Shown: piece by piece, positions 1 through 11,900 of the stretch | Layout of the letters: each line of letters begins with the position of its first letter | Position numbering within the stretch: position 1 is the stretch's first letter | Assembly: GCA_000697665.1 (NCBI GenBank) | Contig: KL197726.1 | Location: 134,784 to 198,783 of the forward strand | Direction of reading: 5' to 3' | Source: Jaapia argillacea MUCL 33604 | Lineage: Eukaryota; Basidiomycota; Agaricomycetes; Jaapiales; Jaapiaceae | DNA length: 64,000 bases | The notes under the pieces: generated by a model | Seen by the model: only the letters and a program-made list of their open reading frames with translations | Database searches by the model: none | What the model was told of the DNA's origin: nothing | Translations under genes and position numbers: made by a program

Positions 1-69
1 GAAGGGAGTGGACACTGCGGAGTATTTGGAGTATTTCACCTCATCCAAGAACACTTCTTTTGGCCACAC

Positions 70-1173
70 ATGTATCAAGATGTCAAGCAACATGTGGGAT
101 CTTGTCATGAATGCCAAATCAGAAGTGTGTGCAAGGTGGAAATACCCCCAACAGTGTTGACCCCAACCACACTATTCAGCAAAATCTATGTTGACGTCAT
201 GCACATGCCTAAGGCAAAGGGTTTCAATTGGATAGTAGCCACAAGAGATGATCTGTCCCTGGCAGCTGAGGGGAGAGCGCTTAAACGAGTAACAGCAAAG
301 GAATTGGCCAAATTCTTTTGGGAAGAAATCATCTGCCGCTATGGAGCGATTGTTGAAGTCATCACTGATAATGGAAAAGAAGTACAGGGCGCCTTCAAGA
401 CCCTGCTAAGAAGGTACAAAATTCCACAGATAAAAATTTCACCCTATAACTCCAAAGCAAATGGAGTAGTGGAACGGGGGCACTTTGTCATTCGGGAAAG
501 CATTGTAAAAGCATGCGAAGGTGAAATCAAACAGTGGCCTGATCTAGTCCATCACGCCTTCTTTGCTGACAAAATTATTACTCGACGAGCCACAGGTTTT
601 TGCCCTTACTATCTCTTATTTGGCACAGACCCTGTATTGCCATTCAACCTCACCGAAGCCACATTCATGGTGGACGGACTAAGCAAGGGACTAACCAGTA
701 TTGAGCTTCTAGCCTTGCAGATCAGACAATTAGAAAAACAGCTGGAGGACTTGCAACATGCGGCAGCAACCATTGCTCAGAGCCGCTTCAGATCAGCACA
801 TAACTTTGAGAAAAGATTCAGCTGACGGATCTCCAGACAAGAATTCAAACCTGGAGAGCTAGTCCTAAAGCGAAACACTCAAGTAGAGAAGTCCATGGAC
901 CGAAAACACCACCCTAGATACCTAGGCCCCTATGAAGTCATCAGGAAGACAAAAGGAGGATCTTATATCCTAAAAGAGTTAGATGGAACTATTATGCGAC
1001 GCAGAGTTGCTTGCTTTCACCTTCTCCCTTACCTAAGCCAGCAAGAAGCCATGATCCACCCATCCAGAGAAGATTCTAGCGACCAGGAACAAGGAAGCTT
1101 GACTCCATCAAGCTCTGGAACCGACAACAAGGAAACTCTGTCAGAAAGCGGCGACCTGTCTGCCAGTGACTGA
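70..1173 (+). pseudogene. integrase region of the left LTR fossil
   Basis: This is the integrase and C-terminal pol part of the fossil. A zinc-binding-like N-terminus (HVGSCHECQ) is followed by an RNase-H-fold core with the usual acidic landmarks: VDVMHMP near residue 40, TDNGKE near residue 98, and ANGVVERGH at the third catalytic position. The last part (about 895-1,173) resembles the small barrel tail found after retroviral-type integrases (YLGPYEV). In a live element this enzyme inserts the DNA copy into the host genome. It belongs to a decayed element and no function is expected. Confidence 0.75.
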
Positions 1174-1489
1174 AAGAGATGCCCTATAATCTGAGCGCCC
1201 AAATTCCTGAGCATTCCATCACCCATCCAAGCTTTCTGTCATCCTACACTCAGCATCCAATCATGCCTCTCTGCCGAACCTCCACTCCTAGCAATCAATC
1301 TGGTTTCCAGTGTCTCTCTAACCTGACCTCTCACCGCCCTGCTGATGCCTTCTCTCCTCCGTCCCTTGCCGACCACCACACTCCAACATTTAACCTATCA
1401 TTGACAGGCCCGCCTGTCACCACATCACTGAGGGTGAGTACAATGGACGTCCCTATTGTGACTTTCACCTCTTCGGCACCACCATTCAG

Positions 1490-2503
1490 ATGAGTCGGCC
1501 AGAGGGTGAACCTAACATCTACGACGAAGCGACAGGAGACTTTTGCCTCAGGGCCTACCTTGACGAGGACTATGAGGTCAAAGTAGAGGAGGATGAGAGC
1601 AGGGGATCGATGCCTGAGCTTGACGAAGAAATCCTAGACCCCTTCTACATCCCTAACACCCCCTCCTCAACTACTCCTCAGTCATCCCCTCCTGTTGGAC
1701 CTGTCCCTCCCCCTGAGAATGACACTATCGCCCCTCCTGCAAGCGGTCTCTCCAGGACACGCCCTGCTCTGCTCCCAGAGCTCCCCCCATCCGTGGACCC
1801 TGCTATTCCTCCCCATACCACTGTCCTCCCTGTCGGAGATTTTGACCCTCTCGTGTATGTCACTTCCATTGATGACATCATACAACCCTTGGTTGACAAC
1901 ATCATCAAGCACTTTGCTGGGGAGGCATATCACTTCCCAAATCTCCTAGTCCAGTATAACCAAATTCGCTGGCAGATCTTTCACCAGATTGCATTCCTAA
2001 AACAAGTGTACAGGACCACCTGGAGATTTGTGGAGTTCCAAGAAGGAATTGCCATTGTTGCGCTCGACCTATATGAAGGAGCCCTCAGCCTGGCCAATGC
2101 CATGTGTGACCTACGCCTCACCAACCTCTACTTGTTAAGAATCACACCGCGCCACGCCTATTTTCATTTTTCTTGTTATCTCGACACTCCTCGCAGATAT
2201 CTGATCCTTCCAAATATGGGATCATCAAACACTACGATCATATTCCTCCTGAATACAAGGGACGGGTTCATATCCCTTCGACATCCCTTCGACGCATCCT
2301 TGTTCCTGCACATCCAGCCTCTAGCGCATTATCCTCATCTTCGTCGCTCTGACTCCTCATCACCTCGTCACTCCACCTTCCAGTACGACCTGGGCCATCT
2401 ACTACAGACCCCTATGTCTCTGACTCACCAATCAGACCATCAACTATGGACTACGGACTACGGACCCCTAACTACAGACTCCTATCTTTCTGAGTCTTAT
2501 TGA
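1490..2503 (+). other. proline-rich reading frame downstream of the integrase
   Basis: A 337-codon open frame follows the integrase region on the same strand. Its N-terminal half is acidic and proline/serine-rich. The middle (about residues 125-235) looks globular and helical. The last ~80 residues run into LTR-like, low-complexity DNA and are probably not real protein. I do not recognise a domain. Position and strand suggest an extra 3' frame of the same fossil element and not a host gene; a chance open frame is possible for the C-terminal part. Confidence 0.4.
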
Positions 2504-2607
2504 TTGTCTTACTCATCGCTACTACGGATTACGGACTGTGCCAACTCCTGCTTACTACTGTTTTACTGATTGTCTTACTCATCGCTACTACAGACTACAG
2601 ACTGTGC
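2498..2607. repeat. two ~45-base direct repeats, 65-base period
   Basis: A segment beginning TTATTGATTGTCTTACTC and ending GGACTGTGC recurs 65 bases later with a few transitions. It sits just upstream of a TATA-like box (TATATATAC near 2,618), inside the putative LTR. Short promoter-proximal tandem repeats of this kind are common in U3 regions. Confidence 0.6.
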
Positions 2608-2870
2608 TTCATCTTAGTATATATACCTCCCTGTATTCACTAGTATTCCCCATCTTGTTCACTTTGTCAATATAGATCGTTATCTCTATTCACATCGTTC
2701 TGACTTGATCCCTGTCTGATCATCTGTCTGGAAACCTCTGATAGTCTCTCATCCTCTCGTCATTCTACTTCTGGGGCTGTAGCCTAGGTATCATCAGAGA
2801 AGTATCCAAGTCTTACATCGTATACTTCATTGAAGTAACAATCTTAACACTACTACTACTCCATTCGTGA

Positions 2871-4433
2871 TCGCCCCAACACCGTTCCACTCATCGTAGC
2901 TGAAGAGAAGGCTAAGGAGAAGGAAAGGAATAGGATGCAGTGTCAAAGAATGGGTGAAGGAGAGGAGACAGCTGGGAATAGGAAGGGCAATGGGGACGTT
3001 GCAGCCTAAAGTGTGGGGCAGATGTCAGGTGACCCAATGGTCCCTTGCCTGAACGTATGTTTTTCTGCCATCTTGTCAAGACTTGTTGCAGTGCTCACCG
3101 TCAGACCTCTTCCCCCTCCCTTTCCTTATGCTTGACCAGTGGACAACAGTCGTATACACTTTTCTTCCTCCTATCACCGTACCATGTCCCCTATTTGCAC
3201 ACCTTATATACATGAATACTGGACATCCTCAAACCCCTTTAGTCGCCCACCTGAGTCTCATGTAACTTGTAACTATAACCCACCACAAAACCTGGTCATA
3301 TACTCGTTGCATATACCATCCTGTGCCTGTCTCCCAAATGCAAGGACTCTCTGACTGCCTTAGACGAAGATGCAGAATAACAGGACAAGAAACAACATAG
3401 CGACAAGCAGCAAGCACACATTGAACCAAGGAACCAATACAACAACCTCACAGAATCCTTCCAGGCCTATGACCTCATCCCACATGGCAAGAGACATGTC
3501 CAGACTAATGATGTCACCCCACATGGCCCAAGTTAACCTAGGCGTACCATATCAAACAATCAGACCCAGATCATTCCAAAAATCCAGAGGACTGTCACTG
3601 TGGCTACCTCCTGGCTATGCCAAGGCTGTGTTTATACTGCAGAAACCTATGCACAACACAGCCATCAGGAGCCGGACTTGATCTTCCCATCTGGCAAGGG
3701 TTGTTATTGGACAAAGACATTTATTCTATTTTCGATCTATTTTCTCATATTTATTGCACAGTTGATCATGTAGGGTATTTAAGCCTGTAGTAGAGTACAG
3801 ATTACTCACCTAATCCACCAGCGGCTTCCACCTACAATTCTTACCCACTGCCAGCAGCAGAAAACCACTCAAAACCCATATATTCGTACCAGAAATCACT
3901 CAGTAGCACAGTACACTTGAGTTAATCAATAGAAGCTTCGATTTGATTGCCAGAAGCATCCTGGGATCAATATTACCTCACACAGTATCCGAGAATCACA
4001 TTTTCTCCTGAATTCTAAGTCTCCCAGTCTAAAGACTGACCTGGAGCAGCACATGAATAGCCTGAGGGTTCATCTCAGAACTCACAAGCACACTTTGCAC
4101 ACTCGACAGCGCTCTGTGGGAGAGGCAGGTTCGTGACCACTTTTCTGGTGTGACCATCTTCTGGGTGAGACATGTTACACCAGACGTTATGGTGAGGATT
4201 CTGCACTGATATTTTTGAACTCTGATGATCCGGGTATCAGTTGTTCTCGGATAGTGAATCCTCACTGTAATGAATGGTCTCGAGACTAGGAGAATTGCAA
4301 CTTCAACGACAGCGAAAGCATTACAGGTTTTAGGGCTCCAACAATAAGATAGTCACAAATAGTCACAAATTGATAAGCAGTCGAAAAATGGTGGAGAGCT
4401 CTGTGGACAATACCTCACTACAGGACCCACTGC
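2871..4433. other. gene-free stretch with a possible solo-LTR fragment
   Basis: No convincing gene was seen. About 3,703-4,010 has LTR-like composition: it begins TGTTATTGG, has a TATA-like GTATTTAAGC near 3,776, and then a C/A-rich leader-like run. No partner copy or target duplication was found, so a solo LTR is only a suggestion. Short open frames at 3,083-3,681 and 4,029-4,265 have no recognisable content. Confidence 0.35.
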
Positions 4434-4436
4434 TAA

Positions 4437-4480
4437 GGCCTTGTTCACACAATCAATCTCAACTCAAATCCACAGGAAAA
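4437..4480 (+). repeat. Harbinger left terminal inverted repeat
   Basis: The left end is preceded by the TAA target duplication at 4,434-4,436. It pairs with 17,328-17,371. The differences between the two arms lie mostly where one arm reads CA and the other TG or CG, a pattern expected from decay of methylated CG. Confidence 0.95.
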
Positions 4481-4647
4481 GATTGTGAAAAGAACCAGAA
4501 TCAGTGATGAGCATCATGTGACTTCAGGATGTGGCGCCGGCTGCCTGGCCGAACTGTGTTCTTTTCACAACCCCAATGTCATTGTCACCCTCCCTGAGGG
4601 AGTGCCTCGTGTCTATACTTGCTCTTATCGTGAATCCTCCTGGCTTA

Positions 4648-5919
4648 ATGTCTGGCAAATCTGATTCATCTGGCACATCTAAACGGTCACTTCACTCTGG
4701 TGGGCCTGCCCCAGAGACATCCACCAACACCAGCAAGGCTTGCAAACCAGCAGCAATTTGGACACAGGCAGAAGAAACCGCTCTAATTACCTATCTCGCA
4801 GAGCACCTGTCCAAGGCTGGTGATGGAGTCAACTTCAAGACTGCGACGTATAATGGTGCAGTGAGCATTCTGAAGGAGAAGTTTCATGAGCAGCGTGGAG
4901 GAGAGAAGACCAGTTCCACATGCAAGACCAAGTGGAATGTGGTATGTTGAGCGCTTTTTTCTACGTGGCACTTGTATCTGACAATCCTATAGCTTAAGAA
5001 GTCATACCAGGCTGTTGTCGAATCAAAACAACATCAGGGATGTCTTGGAGTGACAAACATGGTGCTGGGATCACTCTGAAGGACAAAGATATGTGGGAGC
5101 GCTATGTCAAGGTGAGTTCGACCTGCCCTGCATTATCTTGGAGTTTCTAATTCACTTTGATCTTTGCAGAGCCACAGGACTGCTGCCCCTTTCTGCAACA
5201 AACCATTTATCCACTTCTTCGCAATCGAGCAGATGATGCTGAGTAAGGCGAGGGGCAAGAATGTGTACCAGCCATCTCAGCCTACTACACTTGCTGAAAC
5301 CACCCCTCAAGGCTATATTGAGGGCAATTCCGTGCCTCGTGCACATCGCGGTAGCAGTTCCAGCCTTGATAGTGAGGATAGCACATCTCCTCCCAATCGT
5401 GGTGACCAGAACTCAGACGGGACCAGCTCACCTCATACCTTTCTGCCACCACCTTCATCTACCACTCCTTCCATTGCTCCTTCGACCCCATCCACCTTCC
5501 TTGCCCCATCCACTACAGGTTCATCTTCTTCTGCAATGACAAGTGTCAGTCGAGGCAAGCACAAGTTCAGCACTGCTGATGCTAGTACGTCATCTATTGT
5601 CTCCACCAAGAAGAGCTGTGCTCCTTCAGCCTGGATCAAGGTCCAGCAAAGTGGTGTTGAGGCTCTCCAAGGATTGACGGGTGCACTTGAGTCATTTAGT
5701 CGGACCTTCACCATAACCAAAGACCCTATCGGTCTTGCCACAAACCGCCTTGCAGAGTTAGAGACCCACCTCACCCCAAGACAGCAGGTTGCTATCAGTG
5801 ATATGTTTGCTGAGAAGCCTGGGCAAGCCAGTGTGTATCTCAACACCAAGAGTGAGGAGGATCGCAAGGCATGGGTTGATGCCCAGTTGATCGAGTGTTA
5901 CGAGCGCCTTAGCGTTTAG
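4648..5919 (+). pseudogene. Harbinger Myb/SANT-like DNA-binding protein, broken
   Basis: This is the accessory DNA-binding protein of PIF/Harbinger elements, which works with the transposase to bind the ends. Exon 1 (4,648-4,941) carries the Myb/SANT-like start (WTQAEETALITYLAEH) and ends KWN before a GTATGT donor. Exon 2 starts after an AG near 4,992. Within it the family pattern (YQAVVE ... SGMSWSDKHGAGIT ... MWERYVK) changes frame between about 5,020 and 5,030, so one base has been lost there. Exon 3 starts at 5,170 (SHRTAAPFCNKPFIHFF) and continues into a Ser/Thr/Pro-rich linker and a helical tail. The LTR element entered at 5,896, so the present frame ends in LTR sequence at 5,919; the former last codons and stop lie at 15,765-15,782. 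The ATG at 4,531 is an alternative start. Confidence 0.75.
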
Positions 5920-6382
5920 CGAAGGTAGTGAGTAAGACTTGTAAGTCCTTTGGATACTTTGCTCTACCAGATACTCAGGCTACGACGAATTGAGGCTGTA
6001 GAGGATGGCGAATGAGAGCGAACCAGTTGAAGGGTACAGGCTAAGAGGCTGTATTGTTCAAGTGGACAAGCTTAAGAGATACAGGAGGGCGAGAGCACCT
6101 TTATATACTAGGGCCAGGAAGAGAGAACATAGTAGAATGGTACAGAAGGCGCTAAGAATAGTGTCCAGGGAATATAAGAGAACCTGATAGAAAGGTAGAG
6201 AATAAGGTGGAAGGCCCAAAGGATTGGTAACCAGCCGAATGAGGTATAAGACAAGGTTGAGCTAATAATAGGACGGCAAGATATAAATAGAATGGGTCCA
6301 AGGGAAGATGCAATAAGACAAGATAAGATGTTTGCGATAAGATAAGATAATGAAAAATCAACGGGTATGCAAAGTCGTAACA
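5896..6382 (-). repeat. 3' LTR of the nested gypsy element
   Basis: 487 bases, starting TGTTACGACTTTGC on the element strand. It follows a polypurine tract at about 6,383-6,396, which fixes the orientation. Several GATAAG sites cluster at 6,321-6,352, near the start of U3. TCGAG target duplication at 5,891-5,895. Confidence 0.95.
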
Positions 6383-6396
6383 CCACCCCCTCTTCT
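6383..6396 (-). other. polypurine tract
   Basis: On the minus strand the 14 bases before the 3' LTR read AGAAGAGGGGGTGG, the usual second-strand primer site of LTR elements. Confidence 0.8.
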
Positions 6397-6479
6397 AAGC
6401 CGAAGTTTGTCCCAAAACTTTGTTGGAATCCCATCTGACATTACCATGACTCCAGTTGGTCTTGAAGATCTGCTGATCT

Positions 6480-8960
6480 AGAAATTGTTGCCACGCAGTG
6501 GCGTCAGGGTAAAGAGGCGTGAGGGGCGAGGAGGTGGGATCTGAAGGGACGGTGAGACGTTTTCCTTGTTCCAACCAATGGATCCATGCCCACCAGGCGC
6601 TGTCCAGCCCGAGCTTGCATTTCCGTATGTTCTCCTCGACGTAGGCACGGTGGCGGAGTTCCTCGCCAATGGTTCATTCTGAGATCGGGGTTGGCCGAGG
6701 TAGGGGTGGAACCACGAGTACTTGCTGAGGGGTCGAGAGTAGAGGGCTGGAAATGGTATGAGCGTGGGGTGAACGACGGGTAGTACGTCGCTTCTTACGA
6801 TGTTGACAATCGGCTGGGCACGAACGTGCGAGGTGCCCTTGTTTGTGGCAATTCCAGCACTTGGTTTTGCGGTGGTAGTGGGAGTTGTCAGTGGTGATGT
6901 AATGAGGAGGGCAGTTAGCCCACAGGTTGGAGGATGAAGGGGATGGGAATGGGGCGTTGGTGTGGTGTCCCCACCATTCGATTGCGTCAACAGGGTTTGG
7001 CCAGATGTCCTCTGAGTCAGCCAGGCCTGCTGGGGGCCACTTGTGCTCTCCTCCTTCGGGTTTCCATTTCCTGGTGAGGCTGGGTGTGGAGTAGCAGATG
7101 CGGTTGGAAGGGCATTTGCCTAGGGATGATGGGGACGCTGGGGGCGGGGTGGCGGTTTCAGGTTCTGAGGATGTAGTGGAGGATAGAGGGTGCAGGGAGG
7201 GGAGAGAGTCGTCGGAGGATGAGGTGTCAGTGGGAATTGCTGGGGGGGATGTGTGGTCGGTGTGATGGTTCCAATCGACGTCCATGGCGTCAAGTGGCTG
7301 GTAGTCAGACAGGTGGGGGGAGTGAGTGGGTGACTTCGGGTGGTAGGATGGGCTGCGTGGGGGGACGTCCCTGGGGTGATGTTGTGGGTACTCAGGGTGC
7401 GTGAGGTCCGAGAGAGATAGGTGGTTCGTCTTCAGATAGAAATCGAAGAATGGGAGTTCAGTTGTTTTAGAAAGTGTCGACAAATGAAACAGACCCGAAG
7501 TAGAGATCGTAGGGTTCAGATGAATCTGAGATAAGATAACCACTCAACGCAAGATCGCGGAGCAGGAAGGTTCTGCAAGTTCAGAGATAATCAGTGTTCA
7601 GGTCCGAAATCTAATCTACTGCGAGATCGGTACTCTAAACTGAAAGTGAAAGAAAGTCGTAAATCGAAACTAGAAGCACAGTCACTAGAACACTAAGAAA
7701 GCATGGCGATGCGAAGCGGACTAAGAACAGCACTTTAAGTAAATCGAGAGACGAAAGAAAATCACTAATCATAAGTTGAGAAAACACTCGAAATGTCGTA
7801 AAGAGTGATTCGGAAATCCCAAGAGTCACGAACATTGTTAAGAAAGAGGACTAGCTAGTCGTTGAGAATGTCAGAAAGTCATGAGTGTCGGAGTTGTAAA
7901 CATTCTCAAAAGAACCACAGAATATCACTCGGAAGGGCGAATAGGGCAGAAAGAACTTGTATTCCAAAGCAAATAGTACAGGATTATATACTAGATAGTG
8001 CGTCATACCAAAATTCGTCTAAGTCCTACATTCTTCTCCCTAGCCCTAGCTATCCAAGTGCCTTCAAGCCCGTGTGTCGTTAGCTCGTTCTCGTAGATCG
8101 TGGTTGTAGCGTGTATTCCTCGATCCGTGATCCGTTTCCGAACTTCCTATTTCGTCTTATCTATTCAGATCTCCGTCTTATCTATGGCTTGAGTATCTTC
8201 AGAAATCCTGATGCGAACGTTCTCGGACCTCAGACTGAGTCTTGCAGGGACTGGTAAGCCCAATATCACGAGGCGTTCATTGATCTCTTGTAATCGGTGT
8301 GTTCTGTTGATAGGCGAATCGATCTCCCCACAATGTACGGGGCTGAACGTATCCTGGACTTCGTATATCATCCCATTGGAGCGGAGTCAGGGGATGATTG
8401 TACCCAGGCTGTACGGGTCGGCTTTGGTGTAATCGAGGGGGGCGAGGATGGGAGGTTGGCTGATAGTGATGATGGGGACGGGGAGTACTGGGTGGATTAG
8501 TTTCTGGATGGGGTTGTCCAGCTTGAAGAAGTCTAGGGCGCAGGGGCGTCCCATGCAGACGCGTATCTCTTCTGACTGGTCGTGTTTCCACTCAAGAATC
8601 CAGTTCTCGGTGTTGACCAGTTTGGCCTGCGCGAGTATGTTAGATACGAGCCGGCGCTCACAGTACTCGATGTGCTTGTACATCATCACTTTGTTGTCGG
8701 CGGTGACGTAGAAGGCCGGGGGGGAAGGGAGGTGGATGCTGGGGGTGATGACAATGGTGAGGGTGTGGAGAATGGCAGCGGTGATCATTTTGATGGTGAG
8801 AGGGGGGCTGGAGGTGCTTGTTAGGCAAAAGTGGTTGTTTAGACTGCTGGAGTATTTGTTGAGGAATGGATTTCTGTAGTTTTGCGAGGTGAGCTTTTAT
8901 ATGTGTAGGGTCGGGGGTTTTTGCCATGTATTCTGGAAGGTTCGGGAGGCTTTCCATGGC
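6480..8960 (-). other. 3' accessory region of the gypsy element with a second CCHC frame
   Basis: Downstream of the chromodomain the element keeps about 2.5 kb before its 3' LTR. One part (about 8,790-8,390) encodes a globular-looking frame I do not recognise (CERRLVSNILAQAKLVNTEN). Another (about 7,540-6,670) is proline/serine-rich and contains a CCHC knuckle, CWNCHKQGHLARSC, distinct from the gag knuckle at about 13,180. Extra 3' frames are known in some plant and fungal Ty3/gypsy lineages; what this one did is unknown. It shares the decay of the element. Confidence 0.6.
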
Positions 8961-8990
8961 TGCACATCTGGCAGCGATATCTATCCAAAG

Positions 8991-11900
8991 TCAGGTCCAT
9001 TCTTCCTCTGGTATCTTGAGTAATGCGAAGGCCAGTTTGACTGGCCTGGGGGATTTGGGGTTTCTCTGATGGAACGCTTCCACTAGTTCTGGCGAGTTAT
9101 GCAGGTTCTTCATGTCTTCCCATGTGTTTTCCGAGTCTGGGTATCCTTTCCACCATACTAGGTATTTGACGGCCTTTTTTCCTCTTCCTGTGTATTTTGA
9201 CTTGATGACCTCTTCTACTTCGAATTCTTCTTCTCCAGCGATCAAGTCAGGTATGGGTCGTGGGTAGTTTAAGCCATGTTCAGTGGTTTCTTTGTACAGG
9301 GTTAGTAGTCCCACATGGAATACCGGGTGTATTCTCCATGTTTTGGGTAATTTGAGCTGATAAGTTCTGGATCCAACAACTGTTTCTATCTCGAAGGGAC
9401 CGTGTCTTTTGGGGGAGAGTTTGGCGCTGGGATATTCGGTTTTGACATTTTTTCCTTCTAACCAAACCAGGTCCCCAATGTTAAAGTTAGGTCCTTTTGT
9501 TCCGTATTTGTCGTGTTGGTTTTTCATGGCTTTGGCTGCTAGTTTGAGGCATGCTTCTGCCTCTTCTCTTGATTTTTTGAGTTCTTCTAATCGCTGCTCA
9601 GCTGCTGGGATGTTGGGCGTGGGTCTAAACGATGGTTTGACCTTGGCTTGGTACCCATGCATAAGTTCAACTGGTGTCTTCTTGGTTGCCGAGTGTATGC
9701 ATGTGTTGTGGGATAGTTCTGCGGTGTACAGAAGGGATGGCCAGTTGTTCTGGGCGCGGTTGCAGTATGCTCAGAGGAATATTTCTAGTTCTTGATTCAC
9801 CCTTTCGGTGGCTCCGTCGGTTTCTGGGTGATATCCTGTGCTTAGTGCTGATCTGATGTCGAGTCGGTTGAATATGGTGCAGAGCACTTGGGATGTGAAC
9901 TGGGGTCCTCGGTCTGATATCATTTTGTCTGGTAATCCATATTGTCTGAAGGCGCCCCTGATGAGAATCTCCGCCGTTCCATCGGCGTCTATGGTTTTAT
10001 TGCAAGGTGTGAATATTACTGTTTTGGTAAAGCGATTGGTGAGGACGTGGATGGCGTCAAAGCCGTCTACTTCTGGGATGCCTGTGATGAAATCCTGTGT
10101 TACAATTTCGACAGGTCGCGTGGGGATTTCCATTGGGTGTAATGGTTCTTGCGTTGGGTTGTTGTTTGGTTTGATGGATTGGCACGTCGCACATCCCTCG
10201 ATGTAATTTCTGACGAATATTGACATACCAGGCCACCAGTAGTCTCGTTGCACAATTTCCAGGGTTTTGTATCTTCCCAGATGTCCCATTAGGGTGGGGT
10301 CGTGGCACGACTTTATGACTTTTCATTGTAGGTCCGTGTTTCTGGGGATGTATATTTTTCCTCAGTAGAGGATCAATCCATCTTCCAGGTTCCATTCTTC
10401 TAGTCCTTTGGTAAGCGACCGTGGTCCTTGTGTGCGAATGGAGTTTAGTGCGGCTGCTACTGATTCGTCCAACTCGTTACTCCTTTTGATTTCTTCCTTT
10501 AGGTCTGAATCTCCCATTATCTGTACCTGTTCTTTGGGGTCTGTTATTATTATGCTTCGTATTGCTAGTTGAATGTGTTGTGCGATGGTGGGGGAGTGTG
10601 TTGAGGCAGTTCCTCTTCCAGTGATATTGATTCGTTTGGCGAAAAGTTGGGGGGTTAGCAGGGTTCTATCCTGATTGTCGGTATCTACCCCCTCCTTATG
10701 GTCTTGTTGTCTCGAAAGACCGTCGGATTTGTTTGATTTCCCCGGTTTGTGTATTAATTCAAAATCAAAGCGTGTCAGGAACTGGGCCCAGCGTGCTTGC
10801 CGGCAACTCAGCTTCTGGGTGTTTCGAAAGTATTCTAAATTCTTGTGGTCCGTGTAAATCTTAATCTGGTGGGTGCATCCTTCCAGGTAATGCCTCCATG
10901 CTTCCAAGGAAGGTATGATTGTGAGTAGTTCTTTGTCGTAGATGTCGTAATTACGTTCCACATCTGACAGCGATTTTGACAGGTACGCAATGGGATGCCA
11001 CTTCCCGTCGTCTTCCAACTGTGTCAGGACGGCGCCCATGGCGTAATCGGATGCATTGCATTCGATTTGGAACGGTTTGGTTGTGTCCAGAGTTACTAGT
11101 GTTGGGGACGACGTGAAGGACATTTTTAGTTTGTCGAAGGCTTCTTGGCATCTGATGGTCCATTCCCATTTGTGTTCCTTCTTGGTTAATTCGAACAAGG
11201 GTTTGGCGATCTTTGAGAAGTTGCAGATGAATCGTCGGTAGAAATTGCAGAATCCCAAGAAGGATTGAACTTCTTTGACCTTCTTGGGTTCTGGCCATTC
11301 CATAATTCCAGTGACTTTGATTGGATCCATTTCTACCAGATTATGCGAGACCATTAATCCGAGGTACTCGATTTTGGGGACTTTGAATGTGCATTTTTCT
11401 GGTTTTAGGAACAGGTTGTTATCTTCCAGGATTCTCATTACTCGGTGGAGTATTTTACAGTGTTCCGTTATGTCTTGTGTGAAGATCAGAATGTCGTCAA
11501 GGTATACTATGACGTGTCCCTTGTCGATTAATTCTTTGAATAGTTCGTTCATCATTGTTTGGAAGGTTGCTGGCGAATTGGTGAGTCTGAAGAACATCAC
11601 TCGTGGTTCGTATAATCCATGGTTGGTTTTAAAGGCTGCCTTCCATTCGTCTCCCTCCTTGATTCGTACATTGTTATATCCCCATCGTAGGTCTAGTTTC
11701 GAGTAGATTTTTGCCCCTTTCAGTTTGTCGATGAGCTCGGAGATGAGGGGTATTGGGTAGGTGTTTTTGATGGTCATCGAATTCAGGTATCGGTAGTCCT
11801 GTGTCAGCCGCAGTTTTCCATCCTTCTTCTTTACAAAGAAAAAGGGGGAGGATAGCTGGGATTTCAACGGTCGGATGTACTTCTTTTCCAATTGTTCTTC

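Larger units (their letters stand above)
1..2870 (+). mobile_element. Ty3/gypsy-like LTR retrotransposon fossil, 3' portion
   Basis: The left end of the window lies inside an old LTR element on the plus strand. An integrase region is followed by a pol tail, a proline-rich reading frame, and then AT-rich sequence with a TATA-like box near 2,618 that looks like the start of a 3' LTR. The 5' half and the partner LTR lie outside the window, so the LTR cannot be delimited and the right end near 2,870 is an estimate. The element is broken in a few places and should be read as a fossil. Integrase style suggests a Ty3/gypsy (Metaviridae-like) lineage; this is family resemblance judged by eye. Confidence 0.7.

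Noticed and set aside
3703-4010. Solo LTR
   Set aside because: LTR-like composition and a TATA-like box, but no second copy and no target duplication, so it is mentioned only as a possibility.
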